Assembly: GCF_902498915.1 (NCBI RefSeq)
Contig: NZ_CABVLQ010000001.1
Origin: Escherichia ruysiae
Lineage (GTDB): Bacteria > Pseudomonadota > Gammaproteobacteria > Enterobacterales > Enterobacteriaceae
Direction: 5' to 3' (one strand)
Length of the DNA: 64,000 nucleotides
In this document: in pieces, positions 54,122-63,338 of the stretch
Layout: the number at the start of each line of letters is the position of its first letter
How positions within the stretch are numbered: the stretch's first letter is position 1
Notes under the pieces: model-generated
The model's database searches: none
Told to the model about the DNA's origin: nothing
Seen by the model: the letters and a program-made list of their open reading frames with translations, nothing else
Program-made: the position numbers and the translations under genes

Positions 54122-54706
54122 ATGTCTAAACTTATTTTAGCCTCCACTTCGCCCTGGCGCCGCGCCCTACTTGAAAAACTACAAATCTCTTTCGAATGTG
54201 CCGCCCCGGAGGTCGACGAAACCCCGCATAGCGATGAATCACCGCGCCAGCTGGTGCTCCGGCTGGCGCAAGAAAAAGCGCAATCCTTAGCGTCACGTTA
54301 TCCCTCTCATTTAATTATTGGTTCAGACCAGGTGTGTGTTCTTGATGGGGAAATCACCGGTAAACCGTTAACGGAAGAAAATGCGCGTCTGCAATTACGC
54401 AAAGCCAGCGGCAATATTGTCACCTTCTATACTGGGCTGGCGCTATTTAATTCGGCGAACGGGCATCTGCAAACGGAAGTGGAACCTTTTGACGTTCATT
54501 TCCGCCACTTAAGCGAGGCGGAGATTGATAATTACGTGCGTAAGGAGCATCCCCTGCACTGCGCGGGTAGCTTTAAGAGTGAAGGATTTGGCATTACGCT
54601 GTTTGAGCGTTTAGAGGGGCGTGACCCTAACACGCTGGTTGGTTTACCGCTAATCGCGCTGTGTCAGATGTTACGTCGGGAAGGGAAAAACCCGCTGATG
54701 GGATAG
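54122..54706 (+). CDS. yceF: m7GTP pyrophosphatase, Maf family (YceF)
   Basis: A 194-residue Maf-family nucleotide pyrophosphatase. In E. coli YceF prefers 7-methyl-GTP and so cleans up modified nucleotides. The N-terminal motif ASTSPWRR, the catalytic GSDQV loop near residue 68 and GKPLTEENA are intact. ATG 54122 gives the known length; the frame opens 13 codons upstream. It is divergent from yceD and convergent with rluC across a BIME. Confidence 0.94.
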   Translation: MSKLILASTSPWRRALLEKLQISFECAAPEVDETPHSDESPRQLVLRLAQEKAQSLASRYPSHLIIGSDQVCVLDGEITGKPLTEENARLQLRKASGNIVTFYTGLALFNSANGHLQTEVEPFDVHFRHLSEAEIDNYVRKEHPLHCAGSFKSEGFGITLFERLEGRDPNTLVGLPLIALCQMLRREGKNPLMG

Positions 54707-54714
54707 TTGTTTGC

Positions 54715-54780
54715 GCCGGATGCGGTTACGTCGCATCCGGCAATCGGTGCTGGCGGCCTGATGCAGTATCAGGCCTACCG
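54715..54780. repeat. BIME between yceF and rluC
   Basis: GCCGGATGCGGTTACGTCGCATCCGGC is a perfect-core REP palindrome. It is followed by GGCGGCCTGATGCAGTATCAGGCCTACCGCC, an inverted companion, between two convergent genes. Confidence 0.88.
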
Positions 54781-54808
54781 CCCATTATATCTGGCTTATA
54801 TGCTTGTA

Positions 54809-55768
54809 TTAACGCGCATTACGCAGTTTCTGCAAACAACGCTTCAGGCCATCATCCATCGGCGCTTCGATACGCATCACCTCACCCGTTCCCGGATGGG
54901 TAAACTTCAACGCTGCCGCATGCAGGAACAAACGTCTCAGCCCCGTTCCGGTCTCAGTGAGCTGTTGATCAAACTCACGATCGCCGTAACGATCATCAAA
55001 GGCAATCGGATGACCCGCATACTGTGTATGCACACGGATCTGATGAGTACGCCCTGTTACCGGGCTACAACGCACCAGGGTGGCAAATGCATAGCGTTCT
55101 TCCACTTTAAAGCGTGTTTCCGACGGTTTGCCTTCCTGACTGACACGCACGATACGTTCACCGCTTTGCAGAATATTCTTCAGCAGCGGAGCCTGGACAC
55201 TCTTCACGTGTGACTGCCACTGACCGCGCACCAGCGCCAGATAATCTTTTTGCATCCCTTTTTCACGTAATTGCTCATGCAGAGAACGTAACGCCGAACG
55301 TTTTTTCGCTACCAGCAATACACCTGAAGTGTCCCGGTCGAGTCGATGCACCAGTTCAAGGAATCGCGCTTCCGGGCGCAACGCCCTCAGCCCTTCAATA
55401 ACGCCGAAACTTAAACCACTGCCGCCATGCACCGCCGTACCTGAGGGTTTATTCAGCACCAGGATATGATCATCTTCATATAAGATGACGTCCGCCAGCG
55501 CCGCCACTTTTTGCAGATGCGGCGAAACGGCCTCTTCTTCCCGTTCAGCAACGCGAACCGGCGGAATACGCACTTCATCACCGGCTTCGAGTTTATATTC
55601 AGGCTTAATACGTTTTTTGTTCACCCGCACTTCGCCTTTACGCAAAATACGGTAAATCATACTTTTTGGTACGCCTTTCAATTGGGTGCGCAAAAAGTTG
55701 TCGATACGTTGCCCCGCTTCATCAGCGGTAATAGCAACGATTTTTACGGATGGAGTCTCTGTTTTCAT
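54809..55768 (-). CDS. rluC: 23S rRNA pseudouridine(955/2504/2580) synthase RluC
   Basis: A 319-residue RluA-family synthase that modifies three uridines in 23S rRNA. It has an N-terminal S4 domain (~19-80, IDNFLRTQLKGVPKSM) and a catalytic domain with HRLDRDTSGVLL, whose Asp is near 144. ATG 55768 gives the known length. It is divergent from rne. Confidence 0.97.
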   Translation of the reverse strand: MKTETPSVKIVAITADEAGQRIDNFLRTQLKGVPKSMIYRILRKGEVRVNKKRIKPEYKLEAGDEVRIPPVRVAEREEEAVSPHLQKVAALADVILYEDDHILVLNKPSGTAVHGGSGLSFGVIEGLRALRPEARFLELVHRLDRDTSGVLLVAKKRSALRSLHEQLREKGMQKDYLALVRGQWQSHVKSVQAPLLKNILQSGERIVRVSQEGKPSETRFKVEERYAFATLVRCSPVTGRTHQIRVHTQYAGHPIAFDDRYGDREFDQQLTETGTGLRRLFLHAAALKFTHPGTGEVMRIEAPMDDGLKRCLQKLRNAR

Positions 55769-56340
55769 GGTGGGCGATTCTAAATAGCCAACAGGATTCG
55801 CGCCACTCATTTTTCTATGCTTATATTTAGTTCTGCACCTTATTACTTCCCAGTGCAATCACTTAATTGATGGTTATTAGACCAATCGCCAGTAAGAAGT
55901 GAAAAAACTGTGAGTAAGTGGGTGATAAATGGTAAAAGTCATCTTGCTATAACAAGGCTTGCAGTGGAATAATGAGAACGTTTCCGTGTCCAACCTTGTT
56001 AAAACAAGAAATTTTACGGAATACCCCATTTTGCCCGACCGATCATCAACGCAGCAATGGCGTAAGACGTATTGATCTTTCAGGCAGTTAGCGGGCTGCG
56101 GGTTGCAGTCCTTACCGGTAGATGGAAATATTTCTGGAGAGTAATACCCAGTCTGTTTCTCTGATAATTGCGCTGTTTTTCCGCATGAAAAACGGGCAAC
56201 CGACACTCTGCGCCTCTTTGAGCTGACGATAACCGTGAGGTTGGCGACGCGACTAGACACGAGGCCATCGGTTCACACCCGGAAAGGCGTTACTTTGCCC
56301 GCAGCTTAGTCGTCAATGTAAGAATAATGAGTAAGTTACG
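55769..56340 (+). promoter_or_regulatory. rne promoter and long autoregulatory leader
   Basis: A 572-base region between rluC and rne. TTGCTA (55944-55949), an 18-base spacer and AATAAT (55968-55973) predict a start near 55980, 361 bases before the rne ATG. That is exactly the length of the known rne leader, whose hairpins RNase E itself cleaves to control its level. A minus-strand open frame (55877-56260, like K-12 yceQ) overlaps this leader and is probably not a gene. Confidence 0.8.
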
Positions 56341-59300
56341 ATGAAAAGAATGTTAATCAACGCAACTCAGCAGGAAGAGTTGCGCGTTGCCCTTGTAGAT
56401 GGGCAGCGTCTGTATGATCTGGATATCGAAAGTCCAGGGCATGAACAGAAAAAGGCGAACATCTACAAAGGTAAAATCACCCGCATTGAACCGAGTCTGG
56501 AAGCTGCTTTTGTTGATTACGGCGCTGAACGTCACGGTTTCCTCCCACTAAAAGAAATTGCCCGCGAATATTTCCCTGCTAATTACAGTGCTCATGGCCG
56601 TCCTAACATTAAAGATGTGTTACGCGAAGGTCAGGAAGTCATTGTTCAGATCGATAAAGAAGAGCGCGGCAACAAAGGCGCGGCATTAACCACTTTTATC
56701 AGCCTGGCGGGTAGCTATCTGGTTCTGATGCCGAACAACCCGCGCGCGGGTGGCATTTCTCGCCGTATCGAAGGCGACGACCGTACCGAATTAAAAGAAG
56801 CACTGGCGAGCCTTGAACTGCCGGAAGGCATGGGGCTTATCGTGCGCACCGCTGGCGTCGGCAAATCTGCTGAGGCGCTGCAATGGGATTTAAGCTTCCG
56901 CCTGAAACACTGGGAAGCCATCAAAAAAGCCGCTGAAAGCCGCCCTGCTCCGTTCCTGATCCATCAGGAGAGCAATGTTATCGTTCGCGCATTCCGCGAT
57001 TACTTACGCCAGGACATCGGCGAAATCCTTATCGACAATCCGAAAGTACTCGAACTGGCGCGTCAGCATATCGCCGCGTTGGGTCGCCCGGATTTCAGCA
57101 GCAAAATCAAACTGTACACGGGTGAAATTCCCCTGTTCAGCCACTACCAGATCGAATCGCAGATCGAGTCCGCCTTCCAGCGTGAAGTCCGTCTGCCGTC
57201 TGGTGGCTCCATTGTTATCGACAGCACCGAAGCGTTAACCGCCATCGACATCAACTCCGCGCGTGCAACTCGCGGCGGCGATATCGAAGAAACTGCATTT
57301 AACACTAACCTGGAAGCAGCCGATGAGATTGCTCGTCAGCTACGCCTGCGTGACCTCGGCGGTCTGATTGTTATCGACTTCATCGACATGACGCCTGTAC
57401 GCCATCAGCGCGCGGTGGAAAACCGTCTGCGTGAAGCGGTACGTCAAGATCGTGCGCGTATTCAAATCAGCCATATTTCTCGCTTTGGCCTGCTCGAGAT
57501 GTCCCGTCAGCGCCTGAGCCCGTCGCTGGGTGAATCCAGCCATCACGTCTGCCCGCGTTGCTCCGGTACTGGCACCGTGCGTGATAATGAATCCCTGTCG
57601 CTCTCTATTCTGCGTTTGATTGAAGAAGAAGCCCTGAAAGAGAACACCCAGGAAGTCCACGCCATTGTTCCTGTCCCTATTGCCTCTTACCTGCTGAACG
57701 AAAAACGTTCTGCGGTAAATGCAATTGAAACCCGTCAGGACGGCGTGCGCTGTGTGATTGTACCAAACGATCAGATGGAAACCCCGCACTACCACGTACT
57801 GCGCGTGCGTAAAGGGGAAGAGACGCCGACCTTAAGCTACATGCTGCCGAAGCTGCATGAAGAAGCAATGGCGCTGCCGTCAGAAGAAGAGTTTGCGGAG
57901 CGTAAACGTCCGGAACAACCTGCACTGGCGACTTTTGCCATGCCGGATGTGCCACCAGCTCCAGCCCCGGCAGAACCTGTAACGCCTGCGGCAGCCACAG
58001 CGCCTAAAGCCGCGCCGACAACACCTGCTGCTCCTGCACAACCAGGCCTGTTAAGCCGTCTCTTCAGCGCCCTGAAATCGCTGTTCAGCGGTGGTGAAGA
58101 AACCAAACCAACCGAGCAACCTGCACCAAAAGCAGAAACGAAACCGGAACGTCAACAGGATCGCCGTAAGCCTCGTCAGAACAATCGCCGTGACCGTAAT
58201 GAGCGCCGCGACACGCGTAGCGAACGTACAGAGGGTAGCGATAATCGCGAAGAAAACCGTCGTAATCGTCGCCAGTCACAGCAGCAAACTGCCGAGACGC
58301 GTGAGAGCCGTCAGCAGGCTGATGTAACAGAAAAAGCGCGTACCACCGACGAGCAGCAAACACCGCGTCGTGAGCGTAGTCGTCGCCGTAACGATGATAA
58401 ACGTCAGGTACAACAAGAAGCGAAGGCACTGAATGTTGAGGAGCAATCTGTTCAGGAAACTGAACAGGAGGAGCGTGTACGTCCGGTTCAACCGCGTCGT
58501 AAACAGCGCCAGCTAAATCAAAAAGTGCGTTACGAGCAAAGCGTTGCGGAAGAAGTGGTAGCCGCTCCGGTGGTTGAAGAAACCGTCGCCGCCGAACCTG
58601 TTATGCAGGAAGCGTCTGCCCAACGTACTGAACTGGTGAAAGTACCATTGCCAGTCGTTGCACAAACTGCGCCGGAACAACAAGAAGATAACAATGTCGA
58701 TAACCGTGACAACGGCGGTATGCCGCGTCGTTCTCGTCGCTCGCCTCGCCATCTGCGCGTGAGTGGTCAGCGTCGTCGTCGCTATCGTGACGAGCGTTAT
58801 CCGGTTCAGTCACCAATGCCGTTAACCGTAGCGTGTGCGTCTCCGGAACTGGCCTCTGGCAAAGTCTGGATCCGCTATCCGGTTGTACGTCCACAAGATG
58901 TACAGGTTGAAGAGCAACGCGAACAGGAAGAAGTACAGATGCAGCCGATGGTGACTGAAGTCCCTGTCGCCGCCGCTGTCGAACCTGTCGTTGCCGCGCC
59001 GGTTATTGAAGAAGTGACCGAAACTATAGAAGCACCGGTTCCGGTTGCACAAGCGCAACCGGAAGTGGTTGAAACGACGCATCCTGAAGTGATTGCCGCA
59101 GCGGTAACTGAACAGCCACAGGTGATTGCCGAGGCTGATGTTGCTGTAGCGCAGGACGTTGCAGAACACGCGGAACCGGTAGTTGAACCGCAGGAAGAGA
59201 CGGCAGATATTGAAGAAGTTGCCGAAACTGCCGAGGTTGTAGTTGCCGAACCTGAAGTTGTCGCTCAACCTGCCGCACCTGTGGTCGCTGAAGTCGCAGC

Positions 59301-59526
59301 AGAAGTTGAAACGGTAGCCGCTGTTGAACCTGAGATTACCGTTGAGCATAACCACGCTACCGCACCGATGACACGCGCTCCGGCACCGGAATATGTTCCG
59401 GAAGCACCGCGTCACAGTGACTGGCAGCGCCCTACTTTTGCCTTCGAAGGTAAAGGTGCCGCAGGTGGTCATACGGCAACGCATCATGCCTCTGCCGCTC
59501 CTGCGCGTCCGCAACCTGTTGAGTAA
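56341..59526 (+). CDS. rne: ribonuclease E
   Basis: A 1061-residue essential endoribonuclease and degradosome scaffold, same length as K-12. The catalytic half (1-529) contains the S1 domain (~35-125), catalytic Asp303 (TAIDINSARAT) and Asp346 (VIDFIDM), and the zinc-link CPRCSGTG (404-407). The C-terminal half is disordered. It has the membrane-binding amphipathic helix LLSRLFSALKSLFSG near 568-582, Arg-rich RNA-binding stretches (~600-690 and ~795-820), Glu/Val/Ala-rich scaffold regions for RhlB and enolase, and the PNPase-binding tail. Confidence 0.98.
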   Translation: MKRMLINATQQEELRVALVDGQRLYDLDIESPGHEQKKANIYKGKITRIEPSLEAAFVDYGAERHGFLPLKEIAREYFPANYSAHGRPNIKDVLREGQEVIVQIDKEERGNKGAALTTFISLAGSYLVLMPNNPRAGGISRRIEGDDRTELKEALASLELPEGMGLIVRTAGVGKSAEALQWDLSFRLKHWEAIKKAAESRPAPFLIHQESNVIVRAFRDYLRQDIGEILIDNPKVLELARQHIAALGRPDFSSKIKLYTGEIPLFSHYQIESQIESAFQREVRLPSGGSIVIDSTEALTAIDINSARATRGGDIEETAFNTNLEAADEIARQLRLRDLGGLIVIDFIDMTPVRHQRAVENRLREAVRQDRARIQISHISRFGLLEMSRQRLSPSLGESSHHVCPRCSGTGTVRDNESLSLSILRLIEEEALKENTQEVHAIVPVPIASYLLNEKRSAVNAIETRQDGVRCVIVPNDQMETPHYHVLRVRKGEETPTLSYMLPKLHEEAMALPSEEEFAERKRPEQPALATFAMPDVPPAPAPAEPVTPAAATAPKAAPTTPAAPAQPGLLSRLFSALKSLFSGGEETKPTEQPAPKAETKPERQQDRRKPRQNNRRDRNERRDTRSERTEGSDNREENRRNRRQSQQQTAETRESRQQADVTEKARTTDEQQTPRRERSRRRNDDKRQVQQEAKALNVEEQSVQETEQEERVRPVQPRRKQRQLNQKVRYEQSVAEEVVAAPVVEETVAAEPVMQEASAQRTELVKVPLPVVAQTAPEQQEDNNVDNRDNGGMPRRSRRSPRHLRVSGQRRRRYRDERYPVQSPMPLTVACASPELASGKVWIRYPVVRPQDVQVEEQREQEEVQMQPMVTEVPVAAAVEPVVAAPVIEEVTETIEAPVPVAQAQPEVVETTHPEVIAAAVTEQPQVIAEADVAVAQDVAEHAEPVVEPQEETADIEEVAETAEVVVAEPEVVAQPAAPVVAEVAAEVETVAAVEPEITVEHNHATAPMTRAPAPEYVPEAPRHSDWQRPTFAFEGKGAAGGHTATHHASAAPARPQPVE

Positions 59527-59546
59527 TCATTAGCTCAAAGTAATCA

Positions 59547-59576
59547 AGCCCTGGCAACCGCCGGGGCTTTTTATTT
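59547..59576 (+). terminator. rne intrinsic terminator
   Basis: AGCCCTGGC, AACC, GCCGGGGCT followed by TTTTATTT, 20 bases after the rne stop. The stem has one G-T pair. Confidence 0.85.
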
Positions 59577-59642
59577 CATCTTTGAATCAACATATTCAAA
59601 TTCATCAAATGGCATTCTTGCTAGCCAACTACTCAAATCAGG

Positions 59643-59685
59643 CAAAAAAAATGCCCGCCCCGGCGATCCCAGAGCAGGCAGACAA
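59643..59685 (-). terminator. flgL intrinsic terminator
   Basis: On the minus strand GCCTGC...GCGGGC form the outer stem of a GC-rich hairpin, followed by eight Ts (59644-59651 read in reverse). It lies downstream of flgL and is convergent with the rne terminator. Confidence 0.75.
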
Positions 59686-59721
59686 AACATACCCAGTTTC
59701 ATGATATGTTTGAAAAAGTGC

Positions 59722-60675
59722 TTATTTGTTGAGCTGGAAAAGCGATAACCCCTGCATATCAGTAAACGCTTTGTACGACGCCTGCAACGCCGTTTGCTGC
59801 ATGATGTAAGATGAAATAGTCGCATTCCAGTCCACATCAACCAAATCACTCATCTGCTGCGTTTGGCCTAAAGCGCGATCGCTACCTAAAGAATCCAGCG
59901 ACTCCAGCTCGTTCAGCTGCGTACCTAATTCCGCGCGTACGGTGAGCACATTATTCAGCGAGTTTTTCAGGCCACGGTTGGTTTTATCTAACGCCGCAGC
60001 GGAGGTTTCTTGATCCGCTTCACTATCCGCAACCGGTGTTTTAAGCGCAGCGATGGCGCTATCCAGCATGGCAAAAAGATTGGTTTCAGAATCGCTACCG
60101 TCTGGTTCCGCTACTGCATTACTGGTAATGCTATTAAAAATTTTGTCGCCGGTATGCCCTATCACCATCGAACGCGAAGCATCTACCTGTTGCTTAATAC
60201 TTTCTGTTCCGCCGACATATTTACCTTTCTCTTCGCTAAACGGCGCGGTTTCTGTTTTATAACCCGCAAAAATGTAGCGCCCGTTACCGTCAGTGGTATT
60301 CGCCAGATTCAACAACTGGTCACGGAACCCCTGAATATCCGTTGCCAGCGATGCCCGGTCATCGTCACTCAAGGTGCCGTTGCTGGCATAGACAATTTTC
60401 TCCTGAGCATTCTGGATAGCAGTGGTCACCTGGCTAAGCACACTCTCTTCCAGTGACACTTTTTGAGTCGCGAAAGTACGCGCCAGCGTGTACTGGCTGT
60501 TTTGCGCCTGCGCTTGTGAGAGCACTACGGCTTGTGATGCAGCAATGGGATCATCTGAAGGGTTAACGACTCGCTTACCCGTCGACATCTGTTCGCCGTA
60601 CTTCATCCATTCCGCCTGAGAACTGGTGATACCGCGCATGTTCTGCTGGTACATCATTTGAGTACTGAAACGCAT
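59722..60675 (-). CDS. flgL: flagellar hook-filament junction protein FlgL (HAP3)
   Basis: A 317-residue export substrate of the flagellar apparatus that joins hook and filament under FlgK. The flagellin-like N-terminus MRFSTQMMYQQNMRGI with GKRVVNPSDDP and the C-terminal coiled coil end IMQQTALQASYKAFTDMQG. It lies 12 bases downstream of flgK and is the last gene of the flgKL unit, followed by a terminator. Confidence 0.97.
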   Translation of the reverse strand: MRFSTQMMYQQNMRGITSSQAEWMKYGEQMSTGKRVVNPSDDPIAASQAVVLSQAQAQNSQYTLARTFATQKVSLEESVLSQVTTAIQNAQEKIVYASNGTLSDDDRASLATDIQGFRDQLLNLANTTDGNGRYIFAGYKTETAPFSEEKGKYVGGTESIKQQVDASRSMVIGHTGDKIFNSITSNAVAEPDGSDSETNLFAMLDSAIAALKTPVADSEADQETSAAALDKTNRGLKNSLNNVLTVRAELGTQLNELESLDSLGSDRALGQTQQMSDLVDVDWNATISSYIMQQTALQASYKAFTDMQGLSLFQLNK

Positions 60676-60687
60676 TTTTTCTCTCCC

Positions 60688-62331
60688 TTAGCGAATGTTA
60701 ATCAGCGCATCAAAAATGGCGTTCGCCGTCTGCAAAACCTGCGCATTCGCCAGGTAATACTGCTGAAAGCGTTGCAGGTTGCCGTACTCTTCGTCGAGGT
60801 TGACGCCGGAAATAGATTGCTGCTGATTAGAAAGTTGCGTTACCACATTACCTTGCGTGGTACTGCTAGTTTTCAACGTAGCGGTTTTATTACCGATGTC
60901 GCTGACCAACGAGGCATAGGCGTCGTTAAAGGATTTCGCCCCGCCCACCGTTTTACCGTTGTTTTGCAAATCCAGCAGCGCCTGACCATTGCGGTTGTCG
61001 CTCTCACCAGCCGTTTTATCACTCGCCATGGCGATTTCTGCTTCGTCGGTGATTAAAACATCCATATTGACGATGGCATCGCTTACCGGTTTCAGCGTAA
61101 AGCTGTCGTTAGCGACTGGTGTGCCAGTAAACGTCAACTCCAGACCATCAAACGTGACTTTACCGTCAGCATCCGGCGTCACCGGAAAAGTGGTATTGCT
61201 GGCAAGGCGGGTGACCTGCCACTGATCGTTGCTAAAGGAGATTTTGTAATCTGTCGCCAGCACGGCAGAGCCATCGGTCACGGTGGCGCTAATCGCGCTG
61301 TTACCCTGGTTTTTAGTATTCTCCAGTACAGCCGGCTTACCGATGGCAAAGAAATCCTGCCCTTCCTTACCATTGGCATCAAATCCCTTGTTATGTTGGG
61401 TATTGAAAGCCTCGGCAAATGCCAGCGCCAGTTGCCCGAGCGTATTGCGCGTCTGGTCAAGATCCTGAGAACGGAATGTCAGAATGCCGCCCAGCGACCC
61501 GGTATTCAGCAACTTCTCCGGGATCTCAATATTGCCTGCTGTCCCATCAACATAAGCGACAGTGGTACGAGAAGGATCGGCGCTGGACGGTACTGCCGCC
61601 AGCTGGCGCGCCGTACTACCTTGTACCAGCGAGTAACCATTGGCCATCGTGATGTTATAAGTGCCGCCATCCTGAACGCTGACTTCTACACCAACAATCT
61701 GGTTTAATTCACTCACCAGTTGATCGCGTTGATCCAGGAGATTGTTGGGTGACGCCCCTGCCCCCACACCTGTCAGGCGTGAAATTTGATCGTTCAGGCT
61801 GGCGATTTGTTTAGCGAAATTGTTGATCTGGTCAACGCTGGCACCTATCGCAATATTGACCTGTTTGTCCTGGTCGCGCAGATACTGATCGGTGGTTTTA
61901 AACTGATTCACCAGCCCTTCTGATTTACCAATCAGCGCCTGACGTGCTGCTGGATCTTCCGCGTTGCTGACCAGCGTTTGCAGACTGGTGAAGAAGTCCT
62001 GCATCTGTGTTGCCAGCGACGTGGTGCTGCCAGAGAGCATATTGTCGATTTTCGACATCTGCTCATAGCGGGAAGTCAGGCCGCTACTCTGGGTCTGCGC
62101 CGCACGTAACTGGTTGGTAATAAAGGCGTCGTACTCACGCTGTACGCCGGAAACGTAGACGCCATTGCCAACCCAGCCGCCTGCCCCCAGAGTGCTATTG
62201 GCCTGCGCCATAATGGTCGTTTGACGAGTATATCCGGCAACGTTATAGCTGGAAATATTATTACTCGCCGTATTTAACGCCGCCTGAGCCGCGTTAAGTC
62301 CGCTCATGGCGTTATTGATCAAGCTGGACAT
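60688..62331 (-). CDS. flgK: flagellar hook-filament junction protein FlgK (HAP1)
   Basis: A 547-residue first junction protein after the hook. The N-terminal motif is SSLINNAMSGLNAAQAAL with ASNNISSYNVAGYTRQ, the flagellar rod/hook family signature. The C-terminal coiled coil ends LQTANAIFDALINIR. Length equals K-12. It is 65 bases downstream of flgJ; the flgKL promoter is expected there. Confidence 0.97.
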   Translation of the reverse strand: MSSLINNAMSGLNAAQAALNTASNNISSYNVAGYTRQTTIMAQANSTLGAGGWVGNGVYVSGVQREYDAFITNQLRAAQTQSSGLTSRYEQMSKIDNMLSGSTTSLATQMQDFFTSLQTLVSNAEDPAARQALIGKSEGLVNQFKTTDQYLRDQDKQVNIAIGASVDQINNFAKQIASLNDQISRLTGVGAGASPNNLLDQRDQLVSELNQIVGVEVSVQDGGTYNITMANGYSLVQGSTARQLAAVPSSADPSRTTVAYVDGTAGNIEIPEKLLNTGSLGGILTFRSQDLDQTRNTLGQLALAFAEAFNTQHNKGFDANGKEGQDFFAIGKPAVLENTKNQGNSAISATVTDGSAVLATDYKISFSNDQWQVTRLASNTTFPVTPDADGKVTFDGLELTFTGTPVANDSFTLKPVSDAIVNMDVLITDEAEIAMASDKTAGESDNRNGQALLDLQNNGKTVGGAKSFNDAYASLVSDIGNKTATLKTSSTTQGNVVTQLSNQQQSISGVNLDEEYGNLQRFQQYYLANAQVLQTANAIFDALINIR

Positions 62332-62396
62332 GGAGGTTCCTTATAAGCTTTCAATTACAGAGCATTATCGGCAGCGACCCGCCGGACTTGAGTTGT

Positions 62397-63338
62397 TCAG
62401 AACAGATTATCGATACTGATGTTGTAGGTCTTACTCACCTTGTCGCTTACCGATTTCATCTGTTGAATCATATTGGTGAGTTTGCGGGCATAATGAGGAT
62501 CGGTAGCATAGCCCGCGTCCTGTAATACCTGCGCGCCCTGCTCGGCGCTTGTGGCGGTCGTCACGGCAGCGTAACGCGGATTACGCGTTAACAGTCCTAC
62601 ATAATCCGACAATGCTTCAAGATAAGAGCTGTAGACCCGAAACTTCGCCTTCACTTTCCTCGCTTCGCCGTTTTCATATTCGGTAGTGGTAATTTCAGTC
62701 ACCGCCCCTTTCCAGTTGGCAGAGGCTTTGACGCCAAACAGGTTATAGCTTGGTTCACCATTTTCACGACGAATTTGCCGTTGACCCCAGCCTGATTCCA
62801 GCGCGGCCTGGGCGAGGATCAGATGATGTGGCACACCGCTTTGCTGGCTTGCCAGTTGGGCGGGCAATGAGAGTTGGGCGAGGAATGCTTTACTGTCACC
62901 TGGCAGCGAATCATCGTAGTTACGTGGCACGGCTTTTTGCACAAGCTGCGTGAGTGTCTGATTTTGATAACGCACCACGGTTTCGAGCGGGAATTTCATC
63001 GGTGCCGTTGGCGTCGCTTCATCTGGCAGTGGTTGTTCTGGCGTCATCTGTTTTACCATCATCTCCGCCAGTCCCAGACCTTTGCCCGCCGTCATCTGTT
63101 GGGCAATCTGCTGGTCATACATACTGGTGTAGAGGCGAGTGTGCTCACTACTGAACAGGCCATCTTTCGGTAGGGCTTCACGCATACTTTTCAGCATCAT
63201 CTGCACGAACATCCCTTCCACCTGGCGGGCAACCGGACGAATATTTGCCGCCGGATCTTCGCCCGCTTTCGCTTTCAGATCGTTAAGCGATTGCGCATCC
63301 CAGGCGGCACTTGCCAGTAGTTTGCTGTCGCTAATCAT
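62397..63338 (-). CDS. flgJ: peptidoglycan hydrolase / rod-capping protein FlgJ
   Basis: A 313-residue dual-function protein. The N-terminal ~150 residues cap the growing rod. The C-terminal glycoside-hydrolase-73 domain (~160-310) opens the murein, with the catalytic Glu in AALESGWGQRQI near 184 and YNLFGVKA downstream. ATG 63338 (MISDSKLLASAAWDAQ) overlaps the flgI stop by one base; the frame opens 10 codons upstream within flgI. Confidence 0.97.
   Translation of the reverse strand: MISDSKLLASAAWDAQSLNDLKAKAGEDPAANIRPVARQVEGMFVQMMLKSMREALPKDGLFSSEHTRLYTSMYDQQIAQQMTAGKGLGLAEMMVKQMTPEQPLPDEATPTAPMKFPLETVVRYQNQTLTQLVQKAVPRNYDDSLPGDSKAFLAQLSLPAQLASQQSGVPHHLILAQAALESGWGQRQIRRENGEPSYNLFGVKASANWKGAVTEITTTEYENGEARKVKAKFRVYSSYLEALSDYVGLLTRNPRYAAVTTATSAEQGAQVLQDAGYATDPHYARKLTNMIQQMKSVSDKVSKTYNISIDNLF

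Noticed and set aside
58822..59514. 230-codon minus-strand open frame in the rne 3' part
   Set aside because: Arises from the biased Glu/Val/Ala codons of the RNase E scaffold; low-complexity Arg/Asn/Phe composition.
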